From UBA2197 sp034370465 (GTDB lineage: Bacteria > Desulfobacterota > Desulfuromonadia > Desulfuromonadales > UBA2197): DNA of 8,601 nt. Where the stretch lies: NCBI GenBank assembly GCA_034370465.1, contig JAXMLA010000053.1, positions 1 through 8,601 on the forward strand, read 5' to 3'. The notes beneath the pieces are model-generated. The model was given only the letters and a program-made list of their open reading frames with translations. It was not told where the DNA came from and searched no databases. Positions 1-7,486 of the stretch are shown piece by piece. Positions within the stretch are counted from its first letter, which is position 1. Each line of letters opens with the position of its first letter. Both the position numbers and the translations under genes were made by a program.

Positions 1-41
1 GACTTGCCCTGCCACATTACTTTACTTTGCACTCAATCTAG

Positions 42-86
42 TTGTCTTGTAACCTATTGAATATAAATAAATATTTTACTTAAAGT
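42..86 (+). promoter_or_regulatory. AT-rich candidate promoter region of pyc
   Basis: The first 157 bases hold no supportable gene and are much more AT-rich than the rest of the window. Two weak sigma70-like pairs can be drawn: TTGTCT (42-47) with TAAATA (64-69) at 16 nt spacing, and TTGAAT (57-62) with TAAAGT (81-86) at 18 nt spacing. Neither is close to consensus. A short AT hairpin (TTTTAT 111-116 with ATAAAA 122-127) lies between this region and the ribosome binding site. The pyc promoter is probably here, but the exact hexamers are a guess. Confidence 0.3.
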
Positions 87-145
87 GAATTTTTACCAAG
101 CTTATATCTGTTTTATTTTTGATAAAACTTTTCACGGAAACGACA

Positions 146-151
146 AAGGAG
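146..151 (+). promoter_or_regulatory. Ribosome binding site of pyc
   Basis: AAGGAG lies 6 nt before the ATG at 158. It decides the start: the same frame is open back to a TTG at 119, but that codon has no Shine-Dalgarno sequence and would add 13 residues unlike the family. The biotin carboxylase fold begins immediately after the ATG at 158. Confidence 0.85.
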
Positions 152-157
152 CTCAGT

Positions 158-3100
158 ATGGGGATCAGAAAATTCAAGAAGATTATGGCGGCCAACCGGG
201 GCGAGATTGCAATCCGGATCTTTCGTGCCTGTACCGAACTCGGCATCAAGACCCTCGCCATCTATTCCGAGGAGGACAAGGGTTCGCTGCATCGCTATAA
301 AGCCGACGAAGCCTATCTGATCGGCAAAGGGAAGGGACCGATCGATGCCTATCTCGGCATCGATGAAATCATCGATCTGGCGCGCAAGAAGGGGGTCGAT
401 GCCATCCACCCCGGTTACGGTTTTCTGTCCGAAAATGCCGATTTTGCCGATGCCTGTGAGCGCGCCGGCATCGTCTTTATCGGGCCGACCGCACTGATTC
501 AGCGCCAACTCGGCGACAAGGTGGCCGCGCGCAAGGTCGCGGTTGCCGCCGGCATCCCGGTCGTCCCCGGCACTGCCAAACCGGTGACGACGGACGAGGA
601 AGCGTTGATCTTCGCCAAGGAGTGCGGCTACCCGATCATCGTCAAGGCGGCGGCCGGCGGCGGCGGGCGTGGCATGCGGGTTGCCCGTAACCAGAAGGAA
701 CTCCTCGAAGGGCTGCGCAGCGCCGGCAGTGAAGCACTGGCCTCCTTCGGCAACGCCTCGGTCTTTCTGGAAAAGTATCTGGAAAATCCCAAACATATCG
801 AAGTCCAGATCATGGGCGACACCCATGGCAACATTTTTCATTTTTATGAGCGCGACTGTTCGATTCAGCGGCGCCATCAGAAGGTCATCGAACTCGCCCC
901 CTCCCTCGATCTTAGTGAAGAGAAGCGCCAGGAGATCTGCGCCTACGCACTGAAGATTGCCGGTGCGGTCAACTATGTTAACGCCGGGACCGTCGAATTT
1001 CTCATGGATCAGCAAGGGAAATTCTACTTCATCGAGACCAATCCCCGCATTCAGGTCGAGCATACCGTCACCGAGCAGATCACCGGTCGCAATCTCGTGC
1101 AGGCACAGATCCGCATTGCCGAAGGCTACAAATTCTCCGATCCCGAGATCGGCATCGCCAGTCAGGAAGATATCGAACTGCGCGGCTTTGCCATCCAATG
1201 CCGGGTTACGACCGAAGATCCGCAGAACAACTTTGCTCCCGATTTCGGTACGATCAAGGCGATGCGCACCGCCGCTGGTTTCGGTGTACGCCTCGACGCC
1301 GGCCAGGGTTATGCCGGTGCACAGATCACCCCGCACTACGATTCGCTCCTGGTCAAGATCAGCACCTGGGGCCTGACCTTCGATTCGGCGCGCCGCAGCA
1401 TGTACCGGGCATTGCAGGAATTCCGCGTCCGCGGCGTCAAGACCAATATCGGCTTTCTTGAAAATGTCGTCACCCACCCCGAGTTCCTTGCCGGCAAGTG
1501 TAATACCTCTTTTATCGATGCTCACCCGGAACTGATGGAGATCCCGGTGAAGAAGGACCGGGCGAGTAAGACGCTGCGCTTTATCGGCCATACCGTCGTC
1601 AATGGCTATCCCGGCATCAAGCCGGAAAAAGTCCTCAACTTTAAAAATTTGCGGGAAGCGGAGATCCCCGAAATCCCTTATGCGGCGCAACGCCCCCGTG
1701 GCAGCCGCGATATCCTGCGCGAAAAGGGGCCGGAAGGGTTGGCAGCATGGGCCCACAGCGAGCGCCGGATCCTCATCACCGACACGACGATGCGCGATGC
1801 CCATCAATCGCTGATGGCGACGCGTTTCCGCACCGACGATCTCGATCGCATCGCCGAGGCGACGAGTTATCTCGGCGGCGGCCTCTTCTCCCTGGAGATG
1901 TGGGGAGGCGCCACCTTCGACGTCTCGATGCGCTTTTTGCGCGAAGATCCCTGGGAGCGGCTCGATCGCTTGCGCGCCAAGATCCCCAACATCTGCTTCC
2001 AGATGCTGCTGCGCGGCTCCAATGCCGTCGGCTATACCAATTATCCTGACAATGTCGTCCAGGAGTTCGTCGCCCAGGCAGCGAAGAGCGGTATCGATAT
2101 CTTCCGCGTCTTCGACTCCCTCAACTGGACGCGGGGGATGGGGGTGGCCATGGATGCGGTCCGCAAGAATAACGCGGTCTGCGAAGCAGCGATGTGCTAC
2201 ACCGGCGACATCCTTGACCCGAAGCGGGACAAATATCCCCTCGCTTATTATGTCAACCTCGCCAAAGAGCTGGAGAAGATGGGGGCGCATATCCTGGCGA
2301 TCAAGGATATGGCCGGTCTGCTCAAGCCCTTTGCTGCCGAGAAGCTGATCAAGACCCTGAAGCAGGAGATCGGCATCCCCATCCATCTCCACACCCACGA
2401 TACGTCGAGCAACGGCGGATCTATGCTCCTTCTCGCCACCCAGGCCGGCGTCGATGTCGTCGATCTTGCCCTCTCCTCGGTCTCGGGACTGACGGCGCAG
2501 CCGAATATGAATGCTTTTCTCGCGGCGATGGAAGGGACGATCTGGGATCCGAAACTCAATCAGGACGACATGCAGAAACTCGCCAATTACTGGGAGACAG
2601 TCCGCACCTATTACGCCCCCTTCGAGTCGGAGCTGCGTAGCGGCACCGCCCAGGTTTATCATCACGAAATCCCCGGCGGCCAGTATTCCAACTACAAACC
2701 GCAAGTTGAGGGTTTGGGACTCGGGCATAGATGGGAAGAGTGCAAGGAGATGTACCGCAAGGTCAACGATCTCTTCGGCGATGTCGTCAAGGTGACGCCG
2801 AGCTCGAAGATTGTCGGTGACATGACGATGTTCCTGGTGCAGAACAACTACCAGCCGGAGGACGTCTTTACCAAGGGGGAGGAGATGACCTTCCCGCAGG
2901 GGGTTGTCGATTTCTTCAAGGGGATGATCGGCCAGCCCTACGGCGGCTTCCCCAAGGAGTTGCAGAAGATTATCCTCAAGGGCGAGCAGCCCCTCACCTG
3001 CCGTCCCGGCGAGCTCCTCGAGCCGGCGGATTTCGGCGCCAAAAAGATCGAGATCGAGAAGAAGGTCGGGCACAGCATCAGCGAGCGCGAAGTCCTCTCC

Positions 3101-3610
3101 GCCATCCTTTATCCCGGCGTCTTTGAAGAGTTCGACCGCCATCGCCAGGAGTACGGCGATACCTCGGTCCTGCCGACACCGGTCTTCTTTTACGGGATGG
3201 AGGTCGGTGATGAGGTCAGCATCGATATCGAATCGGGCAAGACGCTGATAATTCAGTTGAACGCTGTCGGTTCGTTGCAGAAGGACGGCACCCGCAACAT
3301 CTACTTTGAACTCAACGGTGAACCCCGCCAGGTGCAGGTGCAGGATCTTTCGGTGAAGAGCGATGACGCGAGTCAGCGCAAGGCCGATCCTGCCAACCAT
3401 CATGAAATCGGCGCGCCGATGCCGGGGAAGGTCTTCCGCATCAACGTCAAGGTCGGCGATGCCGTCAAAGCCGGCGACACGCTGCTGGCGACCGAAGCGA
3501 TGAAGATGGAGACCAATATCAAGGCGAAAGAGGATGGTGTCGTCAAGGAGATCCTGTACAAGGAAGGGCAGCAGGTGCCGCAAGGGGCGCTCCTGATGGT
3601 CCTTGAATAG
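158..3610 (+). CDS. pyc: Pyruvate carboxylase (single-chain, biotin-dependent)
   Basis: This cytosolic enzyme carboxylates pyruvate to oxaloacetate using ATP, bicarbonate and covalently bound biotin, which refills the TCA cycle. The 1150-residue length is typical of the single-chain alpha4 enzyme. Biotin carboxylase domain, residues about 1-450: glycine-rich ATP-grasp loop with K163 and G167-G170, the ERDCSIQRRHQK block from E231, and E293/NPRIQVEH up to H302. A tetramerisation/linker stretch follows. Carboxyltransferase domain from about 535: DTTMRDAHQS with D542, carboxy-lysine motif KDMAG at K716, and metal ligands H745 and H747. Biotin carrier domain at the C-terminus: EAMKMET with biotinyl-lysine K116 of the last 150 residues, that is K1116, 34 residues from the end. 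All key residues are present, so it should be active. It contains no TTA, CTA or TCA codons at all, which suggests strong codon selection. A hairpin terminator follows, so it is probably monocistronic. Confidence 0.97.
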   Translation: MGIRKFKKIMAANRGEIAIRIFRACTELGIKTLAIYSEEDKGSLHRYKADEAYLIGKGKGPIDAYLGIDEIIDLARKKGVDAIHPGYGFLSENADFADACERAGIVFIGPTALIQRQLGDKVAARKVAVAAGIPVVPGTAKPVTTDEEALIFAKECGYPIIVKAAAGGGGRGMRVARNQKELLEGLRSAGSEALASFGNASVFLEKYLENPKHIEVQIMGDTHGNIFHFYERDCSIQRRHQKVIELAPSLDLSEEKRQEICAYALKIAGAVNYVNAGTVEFLMDQQGKFYFIETNPRIQVEHTVTEQITGRNLVQAQIRIAEGYKFSDPEIGIASQEDIELRGFAIQCRVTTEDPQNNFAPDFGTIKAMRTAAGFGVRLDAGQGYAGAQITPHYDSLLVKISTWGLTFDSARRSMYRALQEFRVRGVKTNIGFLENVVTHPEFLAGKCNTSFIDAHPELMEIPVKKDRASKTLRFIGHTVVNGYPGIKPEKVLNFKNLREAEIPEIPYAAQRPRGSRDILREKGPEGLAAWAHSERRILITDTTMRDAHQSLMATRFRTDDLDRIAEATSYLGGGLFSLEMWGGATFDVSMRFLREDPWERLDRLRAKIPNICFQMLLRGSNAVGYTNYPDNVVQEFVAQAAKSGIDIFRVFDSLNWTRGMGVAMDAVRKNNAVCEAAMCYTGDILDPKRDKYPLAYYVNLAKELEKMGAHILAIKDMAGLLKPFAAEKLIKTLKQEIGIPIHLHTHDTSSNGGSMLLLATQAGVDVVDLALSSVSGLTAQPNMNAFLAAMEGTIWDPKLNQDDMQKLANYWETVRTYYAPFESELRSGTAQVYHHEIPGGQYSNYKPQVEGLGLGHRWEECKEMYRKVNDLFGDVVKVTPSSKIVGDMTMFLVQNNYQPEDVFTKGEEMTFPQGVVDFFKGMIGQPYGGFPKELQKIILKGEQPLTCRPGELLEPADFGAKKIEIEKKVGHSISEREVLSAILYPGVFEEFDRHRQEYGDTSVLPTPVFFYGMEVGDEVSIDIESGKTLIIQLNAVGSLQKDGTRNIYFELNGEPRQVQVQDLSVKSDDASQRKADPANHHEIGAPMPGKVFRINVKVGDAVKAGDTLLATEAMKMETNIKAKEDGVVKEILYKEGQQVPQGALLMVLE

Positions 3611-3631
3611 TCGCATTTTCTAGGATATGAT
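3603..3631 (+). promoter_or_regulatory. Candidate sigma70 promoter for the isochorismatase-yfcE-pfk run
   Basis: TTGAAT (3603-3608, overlapping the last pyc codons) and TATGAT (3626-3631) are separated by exactly 17 nt. They match consensus at 4 of 6 and 5 of 6 positions. Initiation would be expected near 3638, inside the left arm of the pyc terminator hairpin, so the new transcript would lack part of that stem. This is a pattern match only. Confidence 0.4.
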
Positions 3632-3634
3632 CCT

Positions 3635-3678
3635 GAACGTCCGGTGAGCTCTCTGTCTGCCGGGCGTTCTTGATTTTT
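3635..3678 (+). terminator. Rho-independent terminator after pyc
   Basis: GAACGTCCGG (3635-3644) pairs with CCGGGCGTTC (3660-3669), giving a 10-bp stem with one G-U pair and a 15-nt loop. The sequence TTGATTTTT follows at 3670-3678. The stem starts 24 nt after the pyc stop. The loop is rather large and the U-tract is interrupted by GA, so termination may be partial. Confidence 0.6.
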
Positions 3679-3705
3679 AACGGACGGATTTTCAAGGAGT
3701 CACTC

Positions 3706-4269
3706 ATGGGAATTGTCAGTGAATTCATGCTCGATCGTCATGATGCCGTGCTGGTGGTCATCGATGTTCAGGAAAAACTCTGCCCGGCGATGGATGAAAC
3801 AATCCTTGCCGGGTTAATCAAGCGGATCGGGATTTTGCAGGAAGCGGCGCTGGAATTACAGATTCCGCAGATTGCCACGGTGCAGTATGTCAAAGGATTA
3901 GGGGAGACGATCCCGGCACTGAAGGAGCGCTTGTCAGCGCCGGCAATCGAGAAGATGACCTTCAGTTGCTGCGGGGAAGAGCCCTTTCCCGAACAGCTCC
4001 GCAAACTCGGGCGCAAACAGATCATCATCACCGGCATGGAGACGCATGTCTGCGTCCTGCAGACGGTGCTGCAACTGTTGGAAGCCGGTTATATTGTCCA
4101 TGTTGTTGCTGATGCAGTGATGAGCCGGAAGAAGGAGAATTGGCAGATCGCTCTGGCAATGGCGCAGCAGGCCGGGGCAGTGATCACCTCGACCGAGACC
4201 GCCCTTTTTCAACTGCTGCGCGTGGCCGGGAGTGAGGAATTCAAGAAACTCTCCAAACTGGTGCGCTGA
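3706..4269 (+). CDS. Isochorismatase-family cysteine hydrolase
   Basis: 187 residues, a typical length for the isochorismatase/nicotinamidase-like alpha/beta hydrolase superfamily. The family's catalytic triad is visible: D20 in VVIDVQEKL, K83 in IEKMTFS and C116 in GMETHVCV. Members of this superfamily hydrolyse amides, carbamates or vinyl ethers through a cysteine thioester; the substrate here cannot be read from sequence. The ending ETALFQLL..., then FKKLSKLVR, resembles the ISOC1/2-like 'isochorismatase family hydrolase' group rather than true enterobactin isochorismatases, and no siderophore genes are nearby. The start at 3706 is set by AAGGAG at 3694-3699 with 6 nt spacing; an upstream in-frame TTG at 3670 lies in the terminator and is rejected. 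It uses TTA leucine codons, unlike pyc. The next gene begins 11 nt downstream, so the two are probably co-transcribed. Confidence 0.85.
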   Translation: MGIVSEFMLDRHDAVLVVIDVQEKLCPAMDETILAGLIKRIGILQEAALELQIPQIATVQYVKGLGETIPALKERLSAPAIEKMTFSCCGEEPFPEQLRKLGRKQIIITGMETHVCVLQTVLQLLEAGYIVHVVADAVMSRKKENWQIALAMAQQAGAVITSTETALFQLLRVAGSEEFKKLSKLVR

Positions 4270-4280
4270 CCGCTTCGCCA

Positions 4281-4775
4281 ATGAGTGAGCCCGTGCGCGT
4301 CGGCGTCCTTTCCGATACTCATCTGACCCTCGGCGATACGCGGCTGCCGGCCTTGCTCGCCCATTGTCAGCACTACTTTGCCGGGACGGAACTGATTCTT
4401 CATGCCGGCGATGTCGTCGACCCGCAACTCCTGCCGCTGCTGCCGCAGCCGCTCCTGGCGGTGCGCGGCAATCTTGATCCAGCCGAACTGCCCGAGCGGC
4501 GGATTATTCCGGTAGCGGGGAAGCGGATTGGCCTCATCCATGGCTGGGGCGCCAAGTACGATCTCGAAGAGCGGGTTTTACGGGCCTTTAGCGGCGAACA
4601 GGTCGATTGCATCGTTTACGGCCACAGCCATCAACCGGCCTGCCATGTCGTGAACGGTATCCTCCTCTTTAATCCCGGCAGCCCCACCGATCGGCGCAAC
4701 GCCCCCTTTCCTTCTCTCGGCATCCTGACGATTGGAGAGGAGATTGTGGGGGAGATTATTGCTTTGGATGAATAA
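4281..4775 (+). CDS. YfcE/MJ0936-type metallophosphoesterase
   Basis: A 164-residue cytosolic calcineurin-like phosphoesterase. All blocks of the two-metal site are present in order: SDTH (D12, H14), AGD (D44), GNLD (N64, D66), HG (H87) and GHSH (H115, H117), followed by the NPGSPTDRR motif common to the YfcE/MJ0936 branch. Characterised relatives hydrolyse model phosphodiesters with Mn or Ni, and the cellular substrate of this branch is generally unclear. No convincing Shine-Dalgarno sequence precedes the ATG. It begins 11 nt after the isochorismatase-family stop, so translation is probably coupled. A phosphofructokinase gene follows 25 nt downstream. Confidence 0.88.
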   Translation: MSEPVRVGVLSDTHLTLGDTRLPALLAHCQHYFAGTELILHAGDVVDPQLLPLLPQPLLAVRGNLDPAELPERRIIPVAGKRIGLIHGWGAKYDLEERVLRAFSGEQVDCIVYGHSHQPACHVVNGILLFNPGSPTDRRNAPFPSLGILTIGEEIVGEIIALDE

Positions 4776-4788
4776 TTCGTTTGTTAAC

Positions 4789-4794
4789 GGGAGG
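4789..4794 (+). promoter_or_regulatory. Ribosome binding site of pfk
   Basis: GGGAGG lies 6 nt before the ATG at 4801. It supports that start over the in-frame ATG four codons later. It is the only strong Shine-Dalgarno sequence between 4270 and 4801. Confidence 0.75.
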
Positions 4795-4800
4795 CACTGA

Positions 4801-5895
4801 ATGTCCAAAAGAATGAAGATTTGCATCAATACCGGCGGCGGTGATGCGCCGGGTTTGAATGCCGTCATCGAGGCGGTGACCATGGCCGCCTACACCCGAC
4901 AATGGGAAGTCTACGGCATAAAAACCGGCTATACCGGTCTGCTCAACACCGAGGAGATCATTCATCTCACTCCGGAAAAGGTCGATGGCATTGCCAGCGT
5001 CGGCGGAACGATCCTCGGTTCGACCAACAAAGGCAACCCCTTTATGATCCCGGTTTGTAATGTCGCCGGAGAATGCACACAGCGGGATCTGTCCGACAAG
5101 GTCATCGATAACTTCCGCCGTCTGCGCTTTGATGCGCTGGTGGCCGTCGGTGGTGACGGCAGTATGGAGATTGCCCACCGCTTTGCCGAAAAAGGGATGC
5201 CGCTGGTCGGTGTCCCCAAGACGATTGACAACGACATGGGGGGAACGGATACCACCTTCGGTTTTGATACGGCGGTCAGCATCGCCACCGAGGCGATCGA
5301 CCGGCTGCACTCGACGGCAAAGTCCCACGATCGGGTGATGGTGGTCGAGGTGATGGGGCGCAATGCCGGTTTTATCGCCCTGAATAGCGGGATTTCGGGG
5401 AATGCCGATGTGATTTTGATCCCCGAGATCCCCTTCGATATCGAAAAAGTCTGCGACAAGCTCATGGAGAATGAGCTGCATGGCCGTAAATACGCTATCG
5501 TCGTCGTCGCCGAGGGGGCGGTTCCCAAAGGCGGAGATGTGATCATTAAAAGTCCCGCCCGACCCGGTCATCAGCATGTCGTTCTCGGGGGAATAGCCGA
5601 ATTTGTCGCCAAAGAGATTAGCCAGCGCACCGGTAAGGATACGCGTTCCATGGTCCTCGGCCACCTGCAGCGCGGCGGATCGCCCACGACCTTTGACCGC
5701 CTCCTCTCCCTGCGTTTTGGCACCAGTGCCGTGCGTGCCATCGAAATGGGGAAGTTCGACCATATGGTCGCTCTCCAGGGGCTTGATATCGGGTTTGTGC
5801 CGTTAATAGAAGCGCTGAAGATCCATAAACGGGTGCGGGTCGATGGCGATACGGTACTGACCGCTCGTGATCTCGGGATCTGTTTCGGGGATTGA
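4801..5895 (+). CDS. 6-phosphofructokinase (PfkA superfamily)
   Basis: 364 residues. It phosphorylates fructose 6-phosphate to fructose 1,6-bisphosphate in glycolysis. The N-terminal phosphoryl-donor loop is GGGDAPGLNAVI (residues 12-23). The donor-site motif GGDGS has D119-G120, equivalent to E. coli D103-G104. The catalytic motif is VPKTIDND with K140 and D143 (E. coli positions 124 and 127). Substrate residues M185-G186-R187, E238 and GHLQRGGSP (H288, R291) are conserved. Gly at the 104 position usually means ATP use, while Lys at the 124 position is typical of PPi-dependent and long-form enzymes, so the phosphoryl donor is not settled. About 23 extra residues relative to E. coli PfkA lie between E238 and H288. 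No regulatory duplication is present. It is the last gene of its run and is followed by a strong terminator. Confidence 0.93.
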   Translation: MSKRMKICINTGGGDAPGLNAVIEAVTMAAYTRQWEVYGIKTGYTGLLNTEEIIHLTPEKVDGIASVGGTILGSTNKGNPFMIPVCNVAGECTQRDLSDKVIDNFRRLRFDALVAVGGDGSMEIAHRFAEKGMPLVGVPKTIDNDMGGTDTTFGFDTAVSIATEAIDRLHSTAKSHDRVMVVEVMGRNAGFIALNSGISGNADVILIPEIPFDIEKVCDKLMENELHGRKYAIVVVAEGAVPKGGDVIIKSPARPGHQHVVLGGIAEFVAKEISQRTGKDTRSMVLGHLQRGGSPTTFDRLLSLRFGTSAVRAIEMGKFDHMVALQGLDIGFVPLIEALKIHKRVRVDGDTVLTARDLGICFGD

Positions 5896-5939
5896 CCAGG
5901 TGACAGGTGATGGGGTGGGGGTAAAAGTTCAGAGAGGCT

Positions 5940-5971
5940 AAATGGTGCGCAGTTCGCTGCGCACCATTTTT
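5940..5971 (+). terminator. Strong terminator between convergent pfk and CDF genes
   Basis: AAATGGTGCGCAG (5940-5952) and CTGCGCACCATTT (5957-5969) form a perfect 13-bp stem closed by a TTCG tetraloop. The + strand T-run is 5967-5971. It sits 45 nt after the pfk stop and directly at the stop codon of the convergent transporter gene (TGA at 5973-5971). On the minus strand the tract is only three Ts, so it should act mainly on pfk transcription but may also serve the other direction. Confidence 0.88.
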
Positions 5972-6903
5972 CATTCAATACGGTTTTTGACGGCGGTACA
6001 CTTGTCTGTCCCCGGACAATCCGGGCGCCGGCACGGCTCAACGTGGATCGTCACGTTGGCGCCGCGAATCTCTTTGGTAATTGTTTCTTCGAGATGATCG
6101 GCGAGGTCGTGCGCCGCCTGCACGGTAAGGTGTTTGCAGACGGTGAGGTGAAAATCCATGATTTTCTGCGAACCGGCGCGGCGGGTGCGGAGATTGTGGA
6201 TGTCGAGGAGTTCTCCGTGGTGCTCATTGACGAGGCGGATCACTTCGTTGCGCACCTCATCAGGGAGTTCGGCGTCGAGCATGTCGCGCAGGGCATGGCG
6301 GGCGAGGCTGAGGGCTTCCTTGAGGATGTAGAGGGCGACAAAGAGCGACATGACCGGATCGAGCCAGGGGGCATCGACAAAGGAGAGGATCACCAGCCCC
6401 GCCAGGAGCGCGCCGTTGGTGTAGATATCCATGGCAAAGTGCAGGGCATCTGCCTGTAGCGCCGAGGAATCGGTGGCTTTGCCGACACGGCGCAGATAAC
6501 GGCTGATCCAGAAGGACGCCGCCACCGAGATGGCGAGGACGATCACGCCATTGCCGACCTGCTGCACCTTGAAATCCCCGGCATTAAGGCGTCGAATCGC
6601 TTCATACATGATCCAGCCGCCCGAGGCGGAGATCACTATCGACTGGATAAGGGTCGCTAAGGTTTCGTACTTGCCGTGCCCGAAGGAGTGGCCACCATCC
6701 GCCGGCTGTTCGGCCTGACGGATAGCGATGAAGTTGACCCCGGACATGACGATGTCGAGAAGGGAATCGACCGCCGAGGCGATGACTGCCAGGGAACCGG
6801 TCATGAGGCCGACGACAAATTTCATCAAAGCCAGGGAGACGGCGGTGATGATCGAATAACGGGCGGCGCGGATCTTTAAGATAGAGTTTTCAGACTTCTC
6901 CAT
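5971..6903 (-). CDS. Cation diffusion facilitator (YiiP/FieF-like metal efflux transporter)
   Basis: A 310-residue inner-membrane antiporter that exports divalent metal ions, probably Zn(II) or Fe(II), in exchange for protons. Six hydrophobic segments lie at about 16-34, 37-60, 83-103, 117-134, 153-175 and 178-195, followed by a cytoplasmic metal-sensing domain (about 205-290). The transport site is DxxxD in TM2 (D46, D50) and HxxxD in TM5 (H155, D159), the same Asp-Asp/His-Asp set as E. coli YiiP. In the C-terminal domain, H236, H252 and H287 match YiiP's bridging site, with E289 in place of Asp. The C-terminus adds C291, C296 and C302 in a polar tail. The ATG lies 3 nt after the stop of the upstream gene and its own Shine-Dalgarno sequence is weak and distant, which implies translational coupling. 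The substrate call is inferred from site residues only. Confidence 0.92.
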   Translation of the reverse strand: MEKSENSILKIRAARYSIITAVSLALMKFVVGLMTGSLAVIASAVDSLLDIVMSGVNFIAIRQAEQPADGGHSFGHGKYETLATLIQSIVISASGGWIMYEAIRRLNAGDFKVQQVGNGVIVLAISVAASFWISRYLRRVGKATDSSALQADALHFAMDIYTNGALLAGLVILSFVDAPWLDPVMSLFVALYILKEALSLARHALRDMLDAELPDEVRNEVIRLVNEHHGELLDIHNLRTRRAGSQKIMDFHLTVCKHLTVQAAHDLADHLEETITKEIRGANVTIHVEPCRRPDCPGTDKCTAVKNRIE

Positions 6904-6906
6904 GAA

Positions 6907-7428
6907 TCAGCCGTTATCCTTTTGTTGCGGGCAGGCTTCATCCCAAGGTTGATAGCCGCCTTCGCTGATTGCCCAGAAAGCGTTGATCCGCTCTTCGTAA
7001 TAATCGAGATCGTGACAGGCGACAGCCACCTCTTCGCAGCATTCTTTTGTCACTTTGCCGTGTTCTTGCAGGTAGCAATAAAAGGCTTCGACCCCCTCGA
7101 GGATTTCACTCAGCTCGGCGCGATTCGGTTCGACGGTCTTGATGATGTACCAGTTACCGGCAAAGTGGCGGACTTGCCCGGCCGGGAGGAAAAAGAGGTT
7201 GTTGCGGCAATGGTCGACGACAAAGTCGCGGAGAAAGTAGTCGGCGCCGCGCGCCCAGGCGCCGGCGCGCAGGGGATCGACGCCGGCCGCCACCGAGTCA
7301 CGGCAGAAGGTCGACAGCAGCGCGACAATGAGCTGGTCAATGCGGATTTCATCGCTCAGGCTGCCGGGGAGAAAGTGTTCGGCAGCAAAGCTCGGGTCGT
7401 TGATCGGGAGTACTTTTTTTTCGGTCAT
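6907..7428 (-). CDS. Cysteine-rich protein of unknown function
   Basis: 173 residues; I do not recognise a named family. It is soluble, with no signal peptide or membrane segment, and appears largely helical. It has seven cysteines (42, 74, 118, 130, 131, 138, 166), including a CC pair at 130-131 and CHD at 138-140, and is rich in aromatic residues in the middle (GADYFLRDFVVDHC and HFAGNWYIIKTVEPN). The start at 7428 is supported by AAGGAG (complement of 7434-7439) 5 nt upstream. The stop is 3 nt before the metal-transporter ATG, so the two are almost certainly in one operon. A link to metal handling is possible from this position and the cysteines but is inference. The gene looks intact and its codon use resembles its neighbours. 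Confidence 0.75.
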   Translation of the reverse strand: MTEKKVLPINDPSFAAEHFLPGSLSDEIRIDQLIVALLSTFCRDSVAAGVDPLRAGAWARGADYFLRDFVVDHCRNNLFFLPAGQVRHFAGNWYIIKTVEPNRAELSEILEGVEAFYCYLQEHGKVTKECCEEVAVACHDLDYYEERINAFWAISEGGYQPWDEACPQQKDNG

Positions 7429-7486
7429 GATCGCTCCTTGCTATGGTTCTTTAGGGAAAATCGCCTGCATCCGGAGAAGTTGACGT

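Noticed and set aside
111..127. AT-only hairpin TTTTAT/ATAAAA ahead of pyc as a terminator or riboswitch
   Set aside because: Six A-T pairs are too weak and no larger conserved fold is visible in the leader.
119..157. N-terminal extension of pyc from a TTG at 119
   Set aside because: No Shine-Dalgarno sequence precedes it and the real one (146-151) lies inside it; the family starts at the ATG at 158.
113..3616. A 1167-codon open frame antisense to the whole pyc gene
   Set aside because: It is in codon register with pyc and merely reflects the absence of TTA, CTA and TCA codons; pyc has every catalytic motif, and the antisense product resembles no protein I know.
4756..5763. A 335-codon antisense frame over the phosphofructokinase gene
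   Set aside because: It is a shadow of a GC-rich coding gene, with no ribosome binding site or recognisable motif.
5897..5910. Tandem CAGGTGA repeat after pfk that looks like a Shine-Dalgarno sequence
   Set aside because: No open reading frame follows it before the terminator; two copies of 7 nt are easily chance.
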